Assembly (NCBI GenBank): GCA_026393855.1 | Contig: JAPKZJ010000007.1 | Coordinates: 52,180-116,179 of the forward strand | DNA from: Candidatus Aminicenantes bacterium | Lineage (GTDB): Bacteria; Acidobacteriota; Aminicenantia; Aminicenantales; UBA4085 | DNA: 64,000 nt | Direction: 5' to 3' | Part shown: positions 17,484 through 24,661 of the stretch, piece by piece | Numbering within the stretch: the stretch's first letter is position 1 | How the letters are laid out: every line of letters begins with the position of its first letter | Program-made: the position numbers and the translations under genes | Notes under the pieces: model-generated | Database searches by the model: none | What the model saw: only the letters and a program-made list of their open reading frames with translations | Told to the model about the DNA's origin: nothing

Positions 17484-17609
17484 GGCTTTCTTGCGCGGGC
17501 TGGAGAGAGCCCCCACCTTTTTGGTTCCCATCATCAACCCCCCTTTTGCTGACAACAGCCCGCATAAAACTCCCGGGGGGGTTGAAGGGAAAAAAGAGAC
17601 TCCCAAGCT
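17484..17609 (+). ncRNA. Candidate small structured RNA
   Basis: Downstream of the orphan promoter the sequence folds on paper into a rod. CTTTTT-GG-TTCCC...CAACCCCCC (17517-17543) pairs with GGGGGGTTG..GGGAA-AAAAG (17576-17596). A side hairpin is GGGCT/AGCCC (17497-17512), and a closing helix is GGCTT/AAGCT (17484-17488 with 17605-17609). The fold is not that of SRP RNA or tmRNA, and the internal loop is too lopsided for a standard 6S RNA. No terminator follows. On the other strand the same arms could be a leader for the DUF3467 gene. Confidence 0.3.
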
Positions 17610-17641
17610 GCCGTCGCCGTGCGATTCGTCCATCCGCGCCG

Positions 17642-18487
17642 TCACGGCCGGACCATGCGTCCGGCCGTCTCCTGAATGATTTTAAAGGCGGCGGCCGCCG
17701 TGATCCCGGAGACATCCCGCCCGGGGTTGAGCTCGACCACATCCAAACCCACGATCGTCGCCCGTACCGTCTGCAGAACGCTTAGCGCCTGGCGCATGGA
17801 CAGCCCGCCCGGCTCATGATGGGAAACCCCCGGCGCAAAGGCCGGGTCAAGCGCGTCGAGATCGAACGAGATATAGAGCGGGTGGACGAAGGCGAGTTCC
17901 AATCCTTCCCGGAAGTCCTTCATCTCCACCCATCGCACTCCGTACCGCGCCGCCAACGCGCGGTGCTCCTCGGTCGCGGTCCGGATGCCGACCTGGACCA
18001 GGTTCGCGGCCAGTCCATCCTCCAGGATGCGGGCCAAGGGGCAGGCGTGCGACAACCGATCGCCGTAGAGGTCTTCATAGAGATCCGGGTGGGCGTCGAA
18101 ATGGAGCACGTCGAGCTTGGGGTATACTCCGGCAAAAGCCTGCAGGATGGGATAGGTGATGGAATGATCGCCGCCCAGGACGATCGGCTTGGCGCCCTTG
18201 GCCAGAATGGCCCGGACGCCTTTGGTGATCAGGGCGAACGATTTGTCGACGTCGCCGGACGTGTCCACGTCCCCGACGTCGACAAAGACAGTATCCCGCT
18301 CCAGGTTGACGCCGAGCTCGGTCTCGGGGTTGTAGCACTTGCCGGTCGAGACCGCCCGAATGGAGGCCGGCCCGGCAGCCTGGCCGCGCTTGTAGCTCGA
18401 CTTCTCGTCGAAGGGTACGCCGAGGACGGCGATGTCGTAATCGGGGTGTTCGGATAAAAGCTTCAAGGCGCCGCCGAAATCGCTCAT
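17642..18487 (-). CDS. speB: Agmatinase/arginase-family ureohydrolase
   Basis: 281 residues. Hydrolyses a guanidino compound, most likely agmatine to putrescine plus urea. The binuclear Mn ligands are all present: GGDHS near residue 107, FDAHPDLYED near 131 and SFDLDALDPAFAPG near 208. The length and SGxDxKSSYKRGQAAGPASIR start fit SpeB-type enzymes better than arginase, but activity on another guanidino substrate is possible. The ATG at 18487 has GGGAGG six bases upstream; the frame stays open beyond it without homology. It may work with the SpeD gene at 61 kb in polyamine synthesis. Confidence 0.88.
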   Translation of the reverse strand: MSDFGGALKLLSEHPDYDIAVLGVPFDEKSSYKRGQAAGPASIRAVSTGKCYNPETELGVNLERDTVFVDVGDVDTSGDVDKSFALITKGVRAILAKGAKPIVLGGDHSITYPILQAFAGVYPKLDVLHFDAHPDLYEDLYGDRLSHACPLARILEDGLAANLVQVGIRTATEEHRALAARYGVRWVEMKDFREGLELAFVHPLYISFDLDALDPAFAPGVSHHEPGGLSMRQALSVLQTVRATIVGLDVVELNPGRDVSGITAAAAFKIIQETAGRMVRP

Positions 18488-18521
18488 GGACGACCTCCCG
18501 GTGAGTCTTCGAATCGCGCTT

Positions 18522-18530
18522 ATTATAGCA
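18522..18530 (-). promoter_or_regulatory. Extended -10 promoter of the agmatinase gene
   Basis: The minus strand reads TGCTATAAT, a perfect extended -10 element, about 35 bp before the ATG. No -35 box is visible at 17 bp. The stretch from here to the repeat at 18730 shows nothing else I can support. Confidence 0.6.
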
Positions 18531-18729
18531 GAAATGACAGACTCCCCCGATCCTGGGAGGACCTGGGGAGCGCTGAAAGGAGGGTTGAGAACTTGGCTCC
18601 ATTGTGGGCCGGGACCGGCTTTCCGTCCATCGCCGGAGGCGGTCAATCGGCGGGTGAAACCGCATCCCCCTCCCGGCAACCGAAGCCGCCGGAGAGCTAG
18701 CCGCGCGGGGTGAGAATGGATTTAAGGTG

Positions 18730-19015
18730 CTTCTCCCATCTCCGGGGATGGTGAAGCGTCACGGTACTCGGCCAACGGCGAAACCGCGCGGGTTTAGCCT
18801 TCCTGCGCACCTCTTCGAGGGAACCCAACGGGCGCCGAGGGATGTTTGAGCATGTGATGTTCAAACGAAAAAGAGATAGAGTGGGCGATCTCTCGAGTCC
18901 GGAGAATCAATCGTGCGGAGTTCCGCAGGCGCCGAGAAGAGAAGGCGCGAGGAAGGCGTGAAAAACCCGCGCCGCCGGGCCGAATACCATGACGCAGGCC
19001 CGGAGATGGGAGAAG
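18730..19015. repeat. Foldback repeat element, copy 3
   Basis: Ends are a perfect 17-bp inverted pair: CTTCTCCCATCTCCGGG (18730-18746) and its complement (18999-19015). The interior shares GGCCAACGGCGAAACCGCGCGGG, GCCGAGGGATGTTTGAGCA and GCGGAGTTCCGCAGGCGCCGAG with copies 1, 4 and 6 and lacks the 93-bp nested foldback. With the agmatinase promoter it accounts for the gene-free stretch 18488-19065. A promoter starts 6 bp beyond its right end. Confidence 0.8.
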
Positions 19016-19020
19016 GACCT

Positions 19021-19049
19021 TTGAAATTCCCTCTTCATCTCATTATAAT
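19021..19049 (+). promoter_or_regulatory. Promoter of the ABC exporter operon
   Basis: TTGAAA (19021-19026), 17-bp spacer, perfect TATAAT (19044-19049). The predicted start near 19056 leaves about 10 nt before the ATG. Confidence 0.75.
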
Positions 19050-19065
19050 ACGCGCGGAATCGATC

Positions 19066-19983
19066 ATGAAGCCGGTCCTCGAGCTCGACAACGTCCGCAA
19101 ATCGTTCAAGATCGGATTCATCCCCAAGACCCACGAGATCCTCAAAGGCATCTCCTTCTCCGTCGAGGAGGGCGAAGTCTTCGGCTATCTCGGCCCCAAC
19201 GGCGCCGGCAAAACGACGACCATCAAGTGCGCCTTGGGCCTGATCTTCCCGGACGCCGGTACGATCCGGCTGTTCGGCCGCCCCCACCTCGATCCCAAGG
19301 CTAAGGCCGGGCTGGGCTTCCTGCCGGAAAACCCCTATTTCTACGACTATCTGACGGCCGTGGAGTTCCTGGACTTCTACGCCCGGCTGTTCGGGATCCC
19401 GGCCGAGATCCGGGCCGAGCGCATCCCCCGCCTGCTCAAGCTGGTGTCCATGGAGCGGTCCGCCGGCCTCCAGCTGCGAAAGTTCTCGCGCGGCATGCTG
19501 CAGCGGGTCGGCCTGGCCCAGGCCCTGATCAACGACCCCGCCCTCGTCATCCTGGACGAGCCGCTGGGCGGGCTGGACCCGATCGGGCGCAAGGAGATCC
19601 GCGACATCATTCTCGGACTCCGCGACGCCGGCAAGACCGTCGTCTTCACCTCGCACATCCTGCAGGACATCGAGATGATCTGCCGCCGGGTGGCCATCAT
19701 CGTCGGCGGCCGCATCCTGAGCCAGGGCCGGCTGGCGGACCTCGTTTCGGAAAAAGTCCTCTTCACCGAGATCACCGTGTCCGGCATCCCCGAGGCCGAG
19801 CTGGCCGCCCGCGGCGCCTGCGTCACCGAACCCGGCGGGCGGGTCATGGTCAAGGTCGCCGACGAGGCGGATGTGGCGGCGGTGCTGGAGGCCGTGCGGG
19901 CCCGCAAAGCCCGCCTCCATTCGTTGGTCCCCCGGACCCAGACCCTCGAGGACATCTTCGTCGACATGGTGAAAACGACATGA
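19066..19983 (+). CDS. ABC transporter ATP-binding protein (ABC-2 exporter type)
   Basis: 305 residues. Walker A GPNGAGKTT (about residue 43), signature FSRGMLQRVGLAQAL (about 139), Walker B LVILDEPLGGLDP (about 161) and the H-loop TSHIL are all present. The C-terminal 80 residues form the accessory domain common to CcmA/NatA-type exporter ATPases. It pairs with the membrane protein that overlaps its stop by 4 bp. ATG 19066 is preferred over the longer open frame that begins inside repeat copy 3. Substrate unknown. Confidence 0.92.
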   Translation: MKPVLELDNVRKSFKIGFIPKTHEILKGISFSVEEGEVFGYLGPNGAGKTTTIKCALGLIFPDAGTIRLFGRPHLDPKAKAGLGFLPENPYFYDYLTAVEFLDFYARLFGIPAEIRAERIPRLLKLVSMERSAGLQLRKFSRGMLQRVGLAQALINDPALVILDEPLGGLDPIGRKEIRDIILGLRDAGKTVVFTSHILQDIEMICRRVAIIVGGRILSQGRLADLVSEKVLFTEITVSGIPEAELAARGACVTEPGGRVMVKVADEADVAAVLEAVRARKARLHSLVPRTQTLEDIFVDMVKTT

Positions 19984-20747
19984 GCGCCGTCCGGACCATC
20001 GCCCTGAACACCTTCAAAGAGGCGGTCCGCGACCGCGTCCTCTACCTCCTGCTGTTCTTCGCCGCCGCTTCGATCGGCCTGTCCCGGGTGCTGGCCCTGC
20101 TGACCGTCGGCGACCGGGTCAAGATCGTCAAGGACGTCGGGCTGGCGGCCATCGCCTTCTTCGGCGCCCTGATGGCCATCCTGATCGGCACCGGCCTCGT
20201 CTCCAAGGAGATCGAGAAGCGGACCATCTTCACCCTGCTTTCCAAGCCCATTCGCCGGTCCGAATTTCTGCTGGGCAAGTTCGCCGGCCTGGTCCTGGTC
20301 CTGCTGGTCATGACCGGACTGATGAGCCTCATCCTGCTCGGGCTCGTCTTCGCCCATACCCTGGCCATTGACCTGAAGCTTCTGGCCGCCGTCGCCTTCC
20401 TGATCATGGAGTTCGTCCTCCTGACGGCCGTGGCCATCCTCTTCTCCTGCTTCTCCACCCCCATCCTGAGCTCGCTTTACTCGCTCGGGTTCTATCTGAT
20501 CGGCCACTTCAGCTGGAGCCTGATGACCCTGATCAAGAAGATGCGCCCCGGCGCGGGCCGGACGGTCGTGCGGGCCCTCTATCTGCTTCTACCCGACCTG
20601 GAGGTCTTCAACTACAAGACCGAGGTCGTGCACGGCCTGCCCATCCCGGCCGCGGCCCTGCTGACCGGGCCGGCCTACGCCGTAGTCTACACGGCGGTTG
20701 TCCTGTCCATCGCCGTCCTCGTCTTCCGCCGGCGCGACTTCGTCTAA
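19980..20747 (+). CDS. ABC-2 family transporter permease
   Basis: 255 residues with about six membrane segments. It begins with RTIALNTFKEAVRDRVLYLLLFF, the typical start of ABC-2 permeases of the NosY/NatB kind, and has the cytoplasmic stretch SKEIEKRTIFTLLSKPIRRSEFLLGKF after TM2. It overlaps the ATPase gene (ATGA) and is followed after 3 bp by the TPR-like gene, so all sit in one operon. Likely exports or inserts an envelope component. Confidence 0.88.
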   Translation: MSAVRTIALNTFKEAVRDRVLYLLLFFAAASIGLSRVLALLTVGDRVKIVKDVGLAAIAFFGALMAILIGTGLVSKEIEKRTIFTLLSKPIRRSEFLLGKFAGLVLVLLVMTGLMSLILLGLVFAHTLAIDLKLLAAVAFLIMEFVLLTAVAILFSCFSTPILSSLYSLGFYLIGHFSWSLMTLIKKMRPGAGRTVVRALYLLLPDLEVFNYKTEVVHGLPIPAAALLTGPAYAVVYTAVVLSIAVLVFRRRDFV

Positions 20748-20750
20748 GCC

Positions 20751-21590
20751 ATGAAGCGGAGCCCCGTCCCTGCCGTCGTCCTCATCCTGGCCCTAGCCTG
20801 TACGGCCGGACTGAAGACGGCCAACGACGCCCTGCACCGGACCAAGGTGCCCGGTTCCGGCATCATCTACATCCCCTCGGGCCAGTATTTGAAGCCGATG
20901 ACTTTCGGATTCCCCTCGCTGGCCGCCGACATGATCTTCCTCTGGTCGATCCAGTATTTCGGGAACCCGGCCATCCCCGACAAGTTCAAGTACTTCACTC
21001 ACATCTTCTCGATCATCGCCGAGCTCGATCCGCGCTATGTCGACCCCTTTGAAGTCGGGGCCCTGATCGCCCTTTACGACGCCCGGGACCTGCCGCTGGC
21101 CATCCGCATTCTGGACCTGGGGCTGGCCAAGAATCCGGACTTCTGGATCTTCCCGCTCGAAGCCGGCCACTACGCCCAATATTACGCCAAGGATATCGAG
21201 CTGGCCCGGACTTACTACAAGAAGGCCATGGACATCCCCGGGTCGCCCCCGATCGCCAAGCGGCTCTACGCCAATGCCGCCTTCAAGACGCTGGACTACA
21301 AGACGGCCTGGGAGACATGGACCGAGGTCCGCGACACCTCGACGGACGAGGCCGTGCGCAAGATCGCCGCCAACCACCTCTACAACATCAAATCCGTCAT
21401 CGACGGCGAAGCGGTCAAGAACGCCGTGTTCGACTACCGCACCCGCAACGGCCGCAACCCGGCCGGCTTGGAGGATCTCGTCCGGGCCGGCCTGCTCCGC
21501 GAAGTCCCGCTCGACTTCGACGGCCACGACTACATCTACGACCCGCGGACCGGGGGGATCATGACCCGGGAGAACCCGTGGAAGCGCTGA
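20751..21590 (+). CDS. Membrane-anchored TPR-like protein
   Basis: 279 residues. An N-terminal hydrophobic segment (PVPAVVLILALACTAGL) is probably an anchor or signal. The central part has helical repeats resembling TPRs (FEVGALIALYDARDLPLAIRILDLGLAKNPD, ELARTYYKKAMDIPG). The C-terminal RNGRNPAGLEDLVRAGLLREVPLDFDGHDYIYDPRTGGI resembles the tail seen in many pseudopilin-like or assembly proteins. Function unknown. It lies between an ABC exporter pair and the prepilin peptidase, overlapping the latter by 13 bp, which suggests a role in envelope assembly. Confidence 0.75.
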   Translation: MKRSPVPAVVLILALACTAGLKTANDALHRTKVPGSGIIYIPSGQYLKPMTFGFPSLAADMIFLWSIQYFGNPAIPDKFKYFTHIFSIIAELDPRYVDPFEVGALIALYDARDLPLAIRILDLGLAKNPDFWIFPLEAGHYAQYYAKDIELARTYYKKAMDIPGSPPIAKRLYANAAFKTLDYKTAWETWTEVRDTSTDEAVRKIAANHLYNIKSVIDGEAVKNAVFDYRTRNGRNPAGLEDLVRAGLLREVPLDFDGHDYIYDPRTGGIMTRENPWKR

Positions 21591-22675
21591 TTTTCGTCGG
21601 CCTGCTCGGACTGTGCTGGGGCAGCTTCCTGAACGTCGTCATCCATCGCGTCCCCCGGGGCCTGAATCTGTCCCGCCCGCCCTCGGCCTGCCCGGCCTGC
21701 GGGACCCGCATCCGGCCCTGGGACAATATCCCCGTCTTCTCCTACCTCCTGCTCGGCGGCCGCTGCCGGGCCTGCCGGGCCAGGGTCTCGCCGCGCTATC
21801 TTTTCGTCGAGCTTCTGACGCCCGCCCTGCTTCTCGTCCTCTTCGTCCGGCTCGGCTATGGGCTGCCGTTCTTCGCCGCCGCCGTTTTCACCAGCGCCCT
21901 CATCGCCCTGGCCTTCATCGATTTCGACCATAAGATTCTGCCCGACAAGATCGTTTTCCCGACCGCAGCTCTCGGGCTTCTCTATGCATTTTTCAGGGAC
22001 GATATGAACGTCGGCCAGGCTTTGCTGGGAGCGGCCGTGGGGGCGGGGTTCCTGCTCCTGGTCTTCGGGGCCTACTATCTGGTCCGGAAAAAAGAGGGGC
22101 TGGGCATGGGCGACGTGACCATGATGATCATGGTCGGCTTGTACCTGGGCTGGGGCAAGACCCTGCTGACGCTCATCCTGGCCAGCTTCGTGGGCGCCAT
22201 CGTCGGCGCCGTCATCATGGCGGTCCGCAAGAAGGACCTGCAATTTGCTCTGCCGTTCGGAACCTTCCTGGCGCCGGCCGCCTATGTCGCGCTGGTCTGG
22301 GGCGATCAGATCATCGCCGCGTATTTTCAAGACCTAGGGCTGCGAAGCGCTATCCTAGGCCTTGAAGGGCCTGGGGCTGCAAAGCACCGGTGCGGTTGTG
22401 AGTCGCCAGCTAAAGTTTGCAATCCTAATGCCGCTCGGACAGGGCTTGGAAGGCCACCGACAGGATCGCATCATAGGGCCGGCCGACCCGATGGAAGAAC
22501 GGCTCCGCTTCCAAGCCGGCCGGTTCGACGATCTGCATCTTTTCGAACTCGTCGCCGTCCAGCCAAACGCGCTCCCCCGAGCTTCGAATCACGACGGACT
22601 CTTGGCGGTGATCATCGTAGCAGATGCGGACGGATAATTCCCCCGGAGCGGATTTGCGGTTTGTGTGAAGCATGA
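21578..22675 (+). CDS. pilD: Prepilin peptidase (type IV leader peptidase) with an aberrant C-terminal extension
   Basis: Cleaves and N-methylates type IV prepilins and pseudopilins at the inner membrane. GTG at 21578 (GGGAG five bases upstream) gives MEALIFVGLLGLCWGSFLNVVIHR, the family start. Two CxxC pairs (CPACG, CRACR) form the zinc-binding cytoplasmic loop. The catalytic Asp residues lie in FIDFDHKILPD and GLGMGDVTM. The family fold ends near residue 251 (GDQIIAAYFQ). The frame then runs on for about 114 residues of Arg/Pro/Gly-rich chain that look non-functional and cover the minus-strand gene 22425-22673 completely. This gene serves the pilus operon at 45-52 kb. Confidence 0.85.
   Translation: MEALIFVGLLGLCWGSFLNVVIHRVPRGLNLSRPPSACPACGTRIRPWDNIPVFSYLLLGGRCRACRARVSPRYLFVELLTPALLLVLFVRLGYGLPFFAAAVFTSALIALAFIDFDHKILPDKIVFPTAALGLLYAFFRDDMNVGQALLGAAVGAGFLLLVFGAYYLVRKKEGLGMGDVTMMIMVGLYLGWGKTLLTLILASFVGAIVGAVIMAVRKKDLQFALPFGTFLAPAAYVALVWGDQIIAAYFQDLGLRSAILGLEGPGAAKHRCGCESPAKVCNPNAARTGLGRPPTGSHHRAGRPDGRTAPLPSRPVRRSASFRTRRRPAKRAPPSFESRRTLGGDHRSRCGRIIPPERICGLCEA
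22425..22673 (-). CDS. Small protein of unknown function, antisense to the prepilin peptidase tail
   Basis: 82 residues from the ATG at 22673, which has AAGGAG nine bases upstream. The chain has a balanced composition (ELSVRICYDDHRQESVVIRSSGERVWLDGDEFEKMQIVEPAG) that looks like a real beta-rich domain, unlike the opposite frame. No family recognised. It shares all its bases with the pilD C-terminal extension. Confidence 0.5.
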   Translation of the reverse strand: MLHTNRKSAPGELSVRICYDDHRQESVVIRSSGERVWLDGDEFEKMQIVEPAGLEAEPFFHRVGRPYDAILSVAFQALSERH

Positions 22676-22866
22676 AGGCGGACTCCTTGCGTATGATTCG
22701 TGCTCTGCCCCCCATCCATCGACATGGATAGGTCCGCTCTCAAGCAAGCAAATTCCATGCCAAGAAGTCCCGCCTGGAACGGTCGCCGGCGATGGCCTCC
22801 CCAAAGGACGATTGTCCCTCCGCATACGCACCTCGACCGGTCCGGTTTGAATTGCCGGACGGGAAT

Positions 22867-24660
22867 ATGGTATTGCTTATACTCATGTTGAACGAGCGAC
22901 GCTCCGCCCTGACGGCTATCTTCCTGATTTCAGGGATTTTCCTGGGATACGGCCTGTTCGCCAATATCCCCGCCCTGTACAAGTACACCTCGCAGGACCT
23001 CGTCCGTTATCATGAGGATTTCTGGGCCGGCCCAAATGGGGTTTTCCTGAAGAAAGTCGTCAAGGGCGGACGGGAACGGCTGTTTTACGCCAAATCATTC
23101 GCTTACGCTCTTTTCGCGGCCCCATTCGTCCGGGTGTTCGGCCCCAACGGCCCGGCCGTTTTCAACGGGCTGATGCTCTTTCTGCTCCTGTTGATGGGCT
23201 GGAATTATTTCGCCTTGGCCAACAGCCCGGGCCTCGCCCTGGGCAAGATGGCGACTTATATCGGCGCTTCCGTCGCCTTCCTGTATGCCCTGTGGATGAC
23301 GCCCGAGTTCTTCAACATGTTTCTTGTCTTCACCGTCCTCTTCCTCTGGCGCTACAAAGCCGAAGTTCGCAAGTCCCGAGCCGAGGCGGCGCAGGCGGCA
23401 GGGCAGGCGCCTGTATGGACAGGACGCTGGAAACGGTTTCTGCTCTCCGGAAGCTCCGATTACCTGGCCGCGGCCATCGCCGGCCTGGTCGTCTTCTCCA
23501 AGCCGACCAACATCGTCCTGACCGCGCCGATCTTTCTTTCGGCTCTGCTGGTCGGTAAAAAGTTCTGGAAAGCGGTGGCCCTGGGGCTCGTCAGCCTCGC
23601 TGTCGCAGCCGCCTTCTTCGCCGCCAACAAGGCCTGGACCGGCGAGTGGAACTACCAGGGCGGGATGCGCAAGAGCTTCGTCTATCACTTCCCGATGGAA
23701 AAAAAGGACGTTACCTTCGACAGCGCCCCCGGCCGACCGATGTCGACGGACGGCTATACGAACCGACTTAAAGGCACGCTGGGGCTCCTCCCCTACAATA
23801 TGTTCTGGTACATCTTCGGAAGGTTCACCGGGATCATGTGGTATTTCTTCCCGGCCGTCCTATTCTTTTTGGCTTTCCTGCGCGGCCGCAAGAGCCTGGA
23901 CGCCTGGCTCATCCTGGCCGCGGCCTTTGGCCAGATCCTGGTCTACCTGGTCATGATGCCGGACAACTACGGCGGCGGCGGCGGATCGATGGCCAACCGC
24001 TATTTTATGAACATCTACCCGATGTTTTTGTTTCTGCCGGCGCTCAAGATGCGCAAGCGCGAGCTCGTCTGGCCCTGGGTCATGGCGGCCGTCTTCATCG
24101 CCCCCATCCTTCTCTCGCCCATGGCCACCACGGCCCAGCCGGCTATACACGCCAAGCACTTCCCCTATACGCTTTTGCCGGTCGAGCTGACCCTGATCAA
24201 CGACCTGCCGACCAACGCCGAACAGTCCGCCTTCCGCCAGCAATGGGGCATGCCCTACTTCCAAGACCGCTTCCTCTACTTCCTCAATGACGGATACGAG
24301 AAGAAGCAACGGGAGGAGAACGGTTGGTGGACTTACGGCGACAAGACCGCCGATATGGTCCTGCGGACCTTCTTCCCGGTCAAGGAAGTGATCGTCCACC
24401 TGCTGAACAACCCGCGCCAGGACAACGAGATCACCGTCAAGCTGGACGGCCGGACCCAGCGCATCGTCCTGCAGCCGATGGCCAAGGGGACGCTGCGTTT
24501 CGCGGTCGGCAACGGCTTCCAGATCTCCGAAAGCCACCAGTACCGGTTCAAGGTCAAGGCGGCCAAGGCCTCGATCCCCTTCTTCGAGAGCCGCACCAGC
24601 GATGAGCTCCGCCACCTGGGCGTCTTCTTCGAGCTCGAGCTCATCCCGAGGACGCCCTGA
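22867..24660 (+). CDS. Polytopic membrane protein, GT-C glycosyltransferase-like
   Basis: 597 residues from ATG 22867. Starts at 22792 and 22885 are also possible; none has a good Shine-Dalgarno. About 9-11 membrane segments fill residues of about 10-430 (ALTAIFLISGIFLGYGLFANI first). A YKYTSQDLVRYHEDFWAGPNG loop follows TM1, and the large loop before the soluble tail carries GGGGGSMANRYFMNIYPMFLF. The soluble C-terminus (about 450-597) is beta-rich. The layout resembles mannosyl- or arabinosyltransferase-type GT-C proteins, but no clear catalytic DE motif was found. asnB starts immediately downstream. Confidence 0.7.
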   Translation: MVLLILMLNERRSALTAIFLISGIFLGYGLFANIPALYKYTSQDLVRYHEDFWAGPNGVFLKKVVKGGRERLFYAKSFAYALFAAPFVRVFGPNGPAVFNGLMLFLLLLMGWNYFALANSPGLALGKMATYIGASVAFLYALWMTPEFFNMFLVFTVLFLWRYKAEVRKSRAEAAQAAGQAPVWTGRWKRFLLSGSSDYLAAAIAGLVVFSKPTNIVLTAPIFLSALLVGKKFWKAVALGLVSLAVAAAFFAANKAWTGEWNYQGGMRKSFVYHFPMEKKDVTFDSAPGRPMSTDGYTNRLKGTLGLLPYNMFWYIFGRFTGIMWYFFPAVLFFLAFLRGRKSLDAWLILAAAFGQILVYLVMMPDNYGGGGGSMANRYFMNIYPMFLFLPALKMRKRELVWPWVMAAVFIAPILLSPMATTAQPAIHAKHFPYTLLPVELTLINDLPTNAEQSAFRQQWGMPYFQDRFLYFLNDGYEKKQREENGWWTYGDKTADMVLRTFFPVKEVIVHLLNNPRQDNEITVKLDGRTQRIVLQPMAKGTLRFAVGNGFQISESHQYRFKVKAAKASIPFFESRTSDELRHLGVFFELELIPRTP

Positions 24661-24661
24661 C

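Noticed and set aside
17484..17609. 6S RNA or SRP RNA
   Set aside because: The internal loop is 28 against 8 nt, unlike the balanced 6S bubble, and the SRP GGAAGGAAGCAG-type motif is missing. Kept only as an unclassified candidate.
18488..18679. N-terminal extension of agmatinase
   Set aside because: Open frame only; it crosses the extended -10 promoter and shows no homology. The ATG at 18487 has GGGAGG.
22876..22890. TATACT as a -10 box for the GT-C-like membrane protein gene
   Set aside because: It would place the transcription start after the candidate start codons and has no -35 box at a workable distance.
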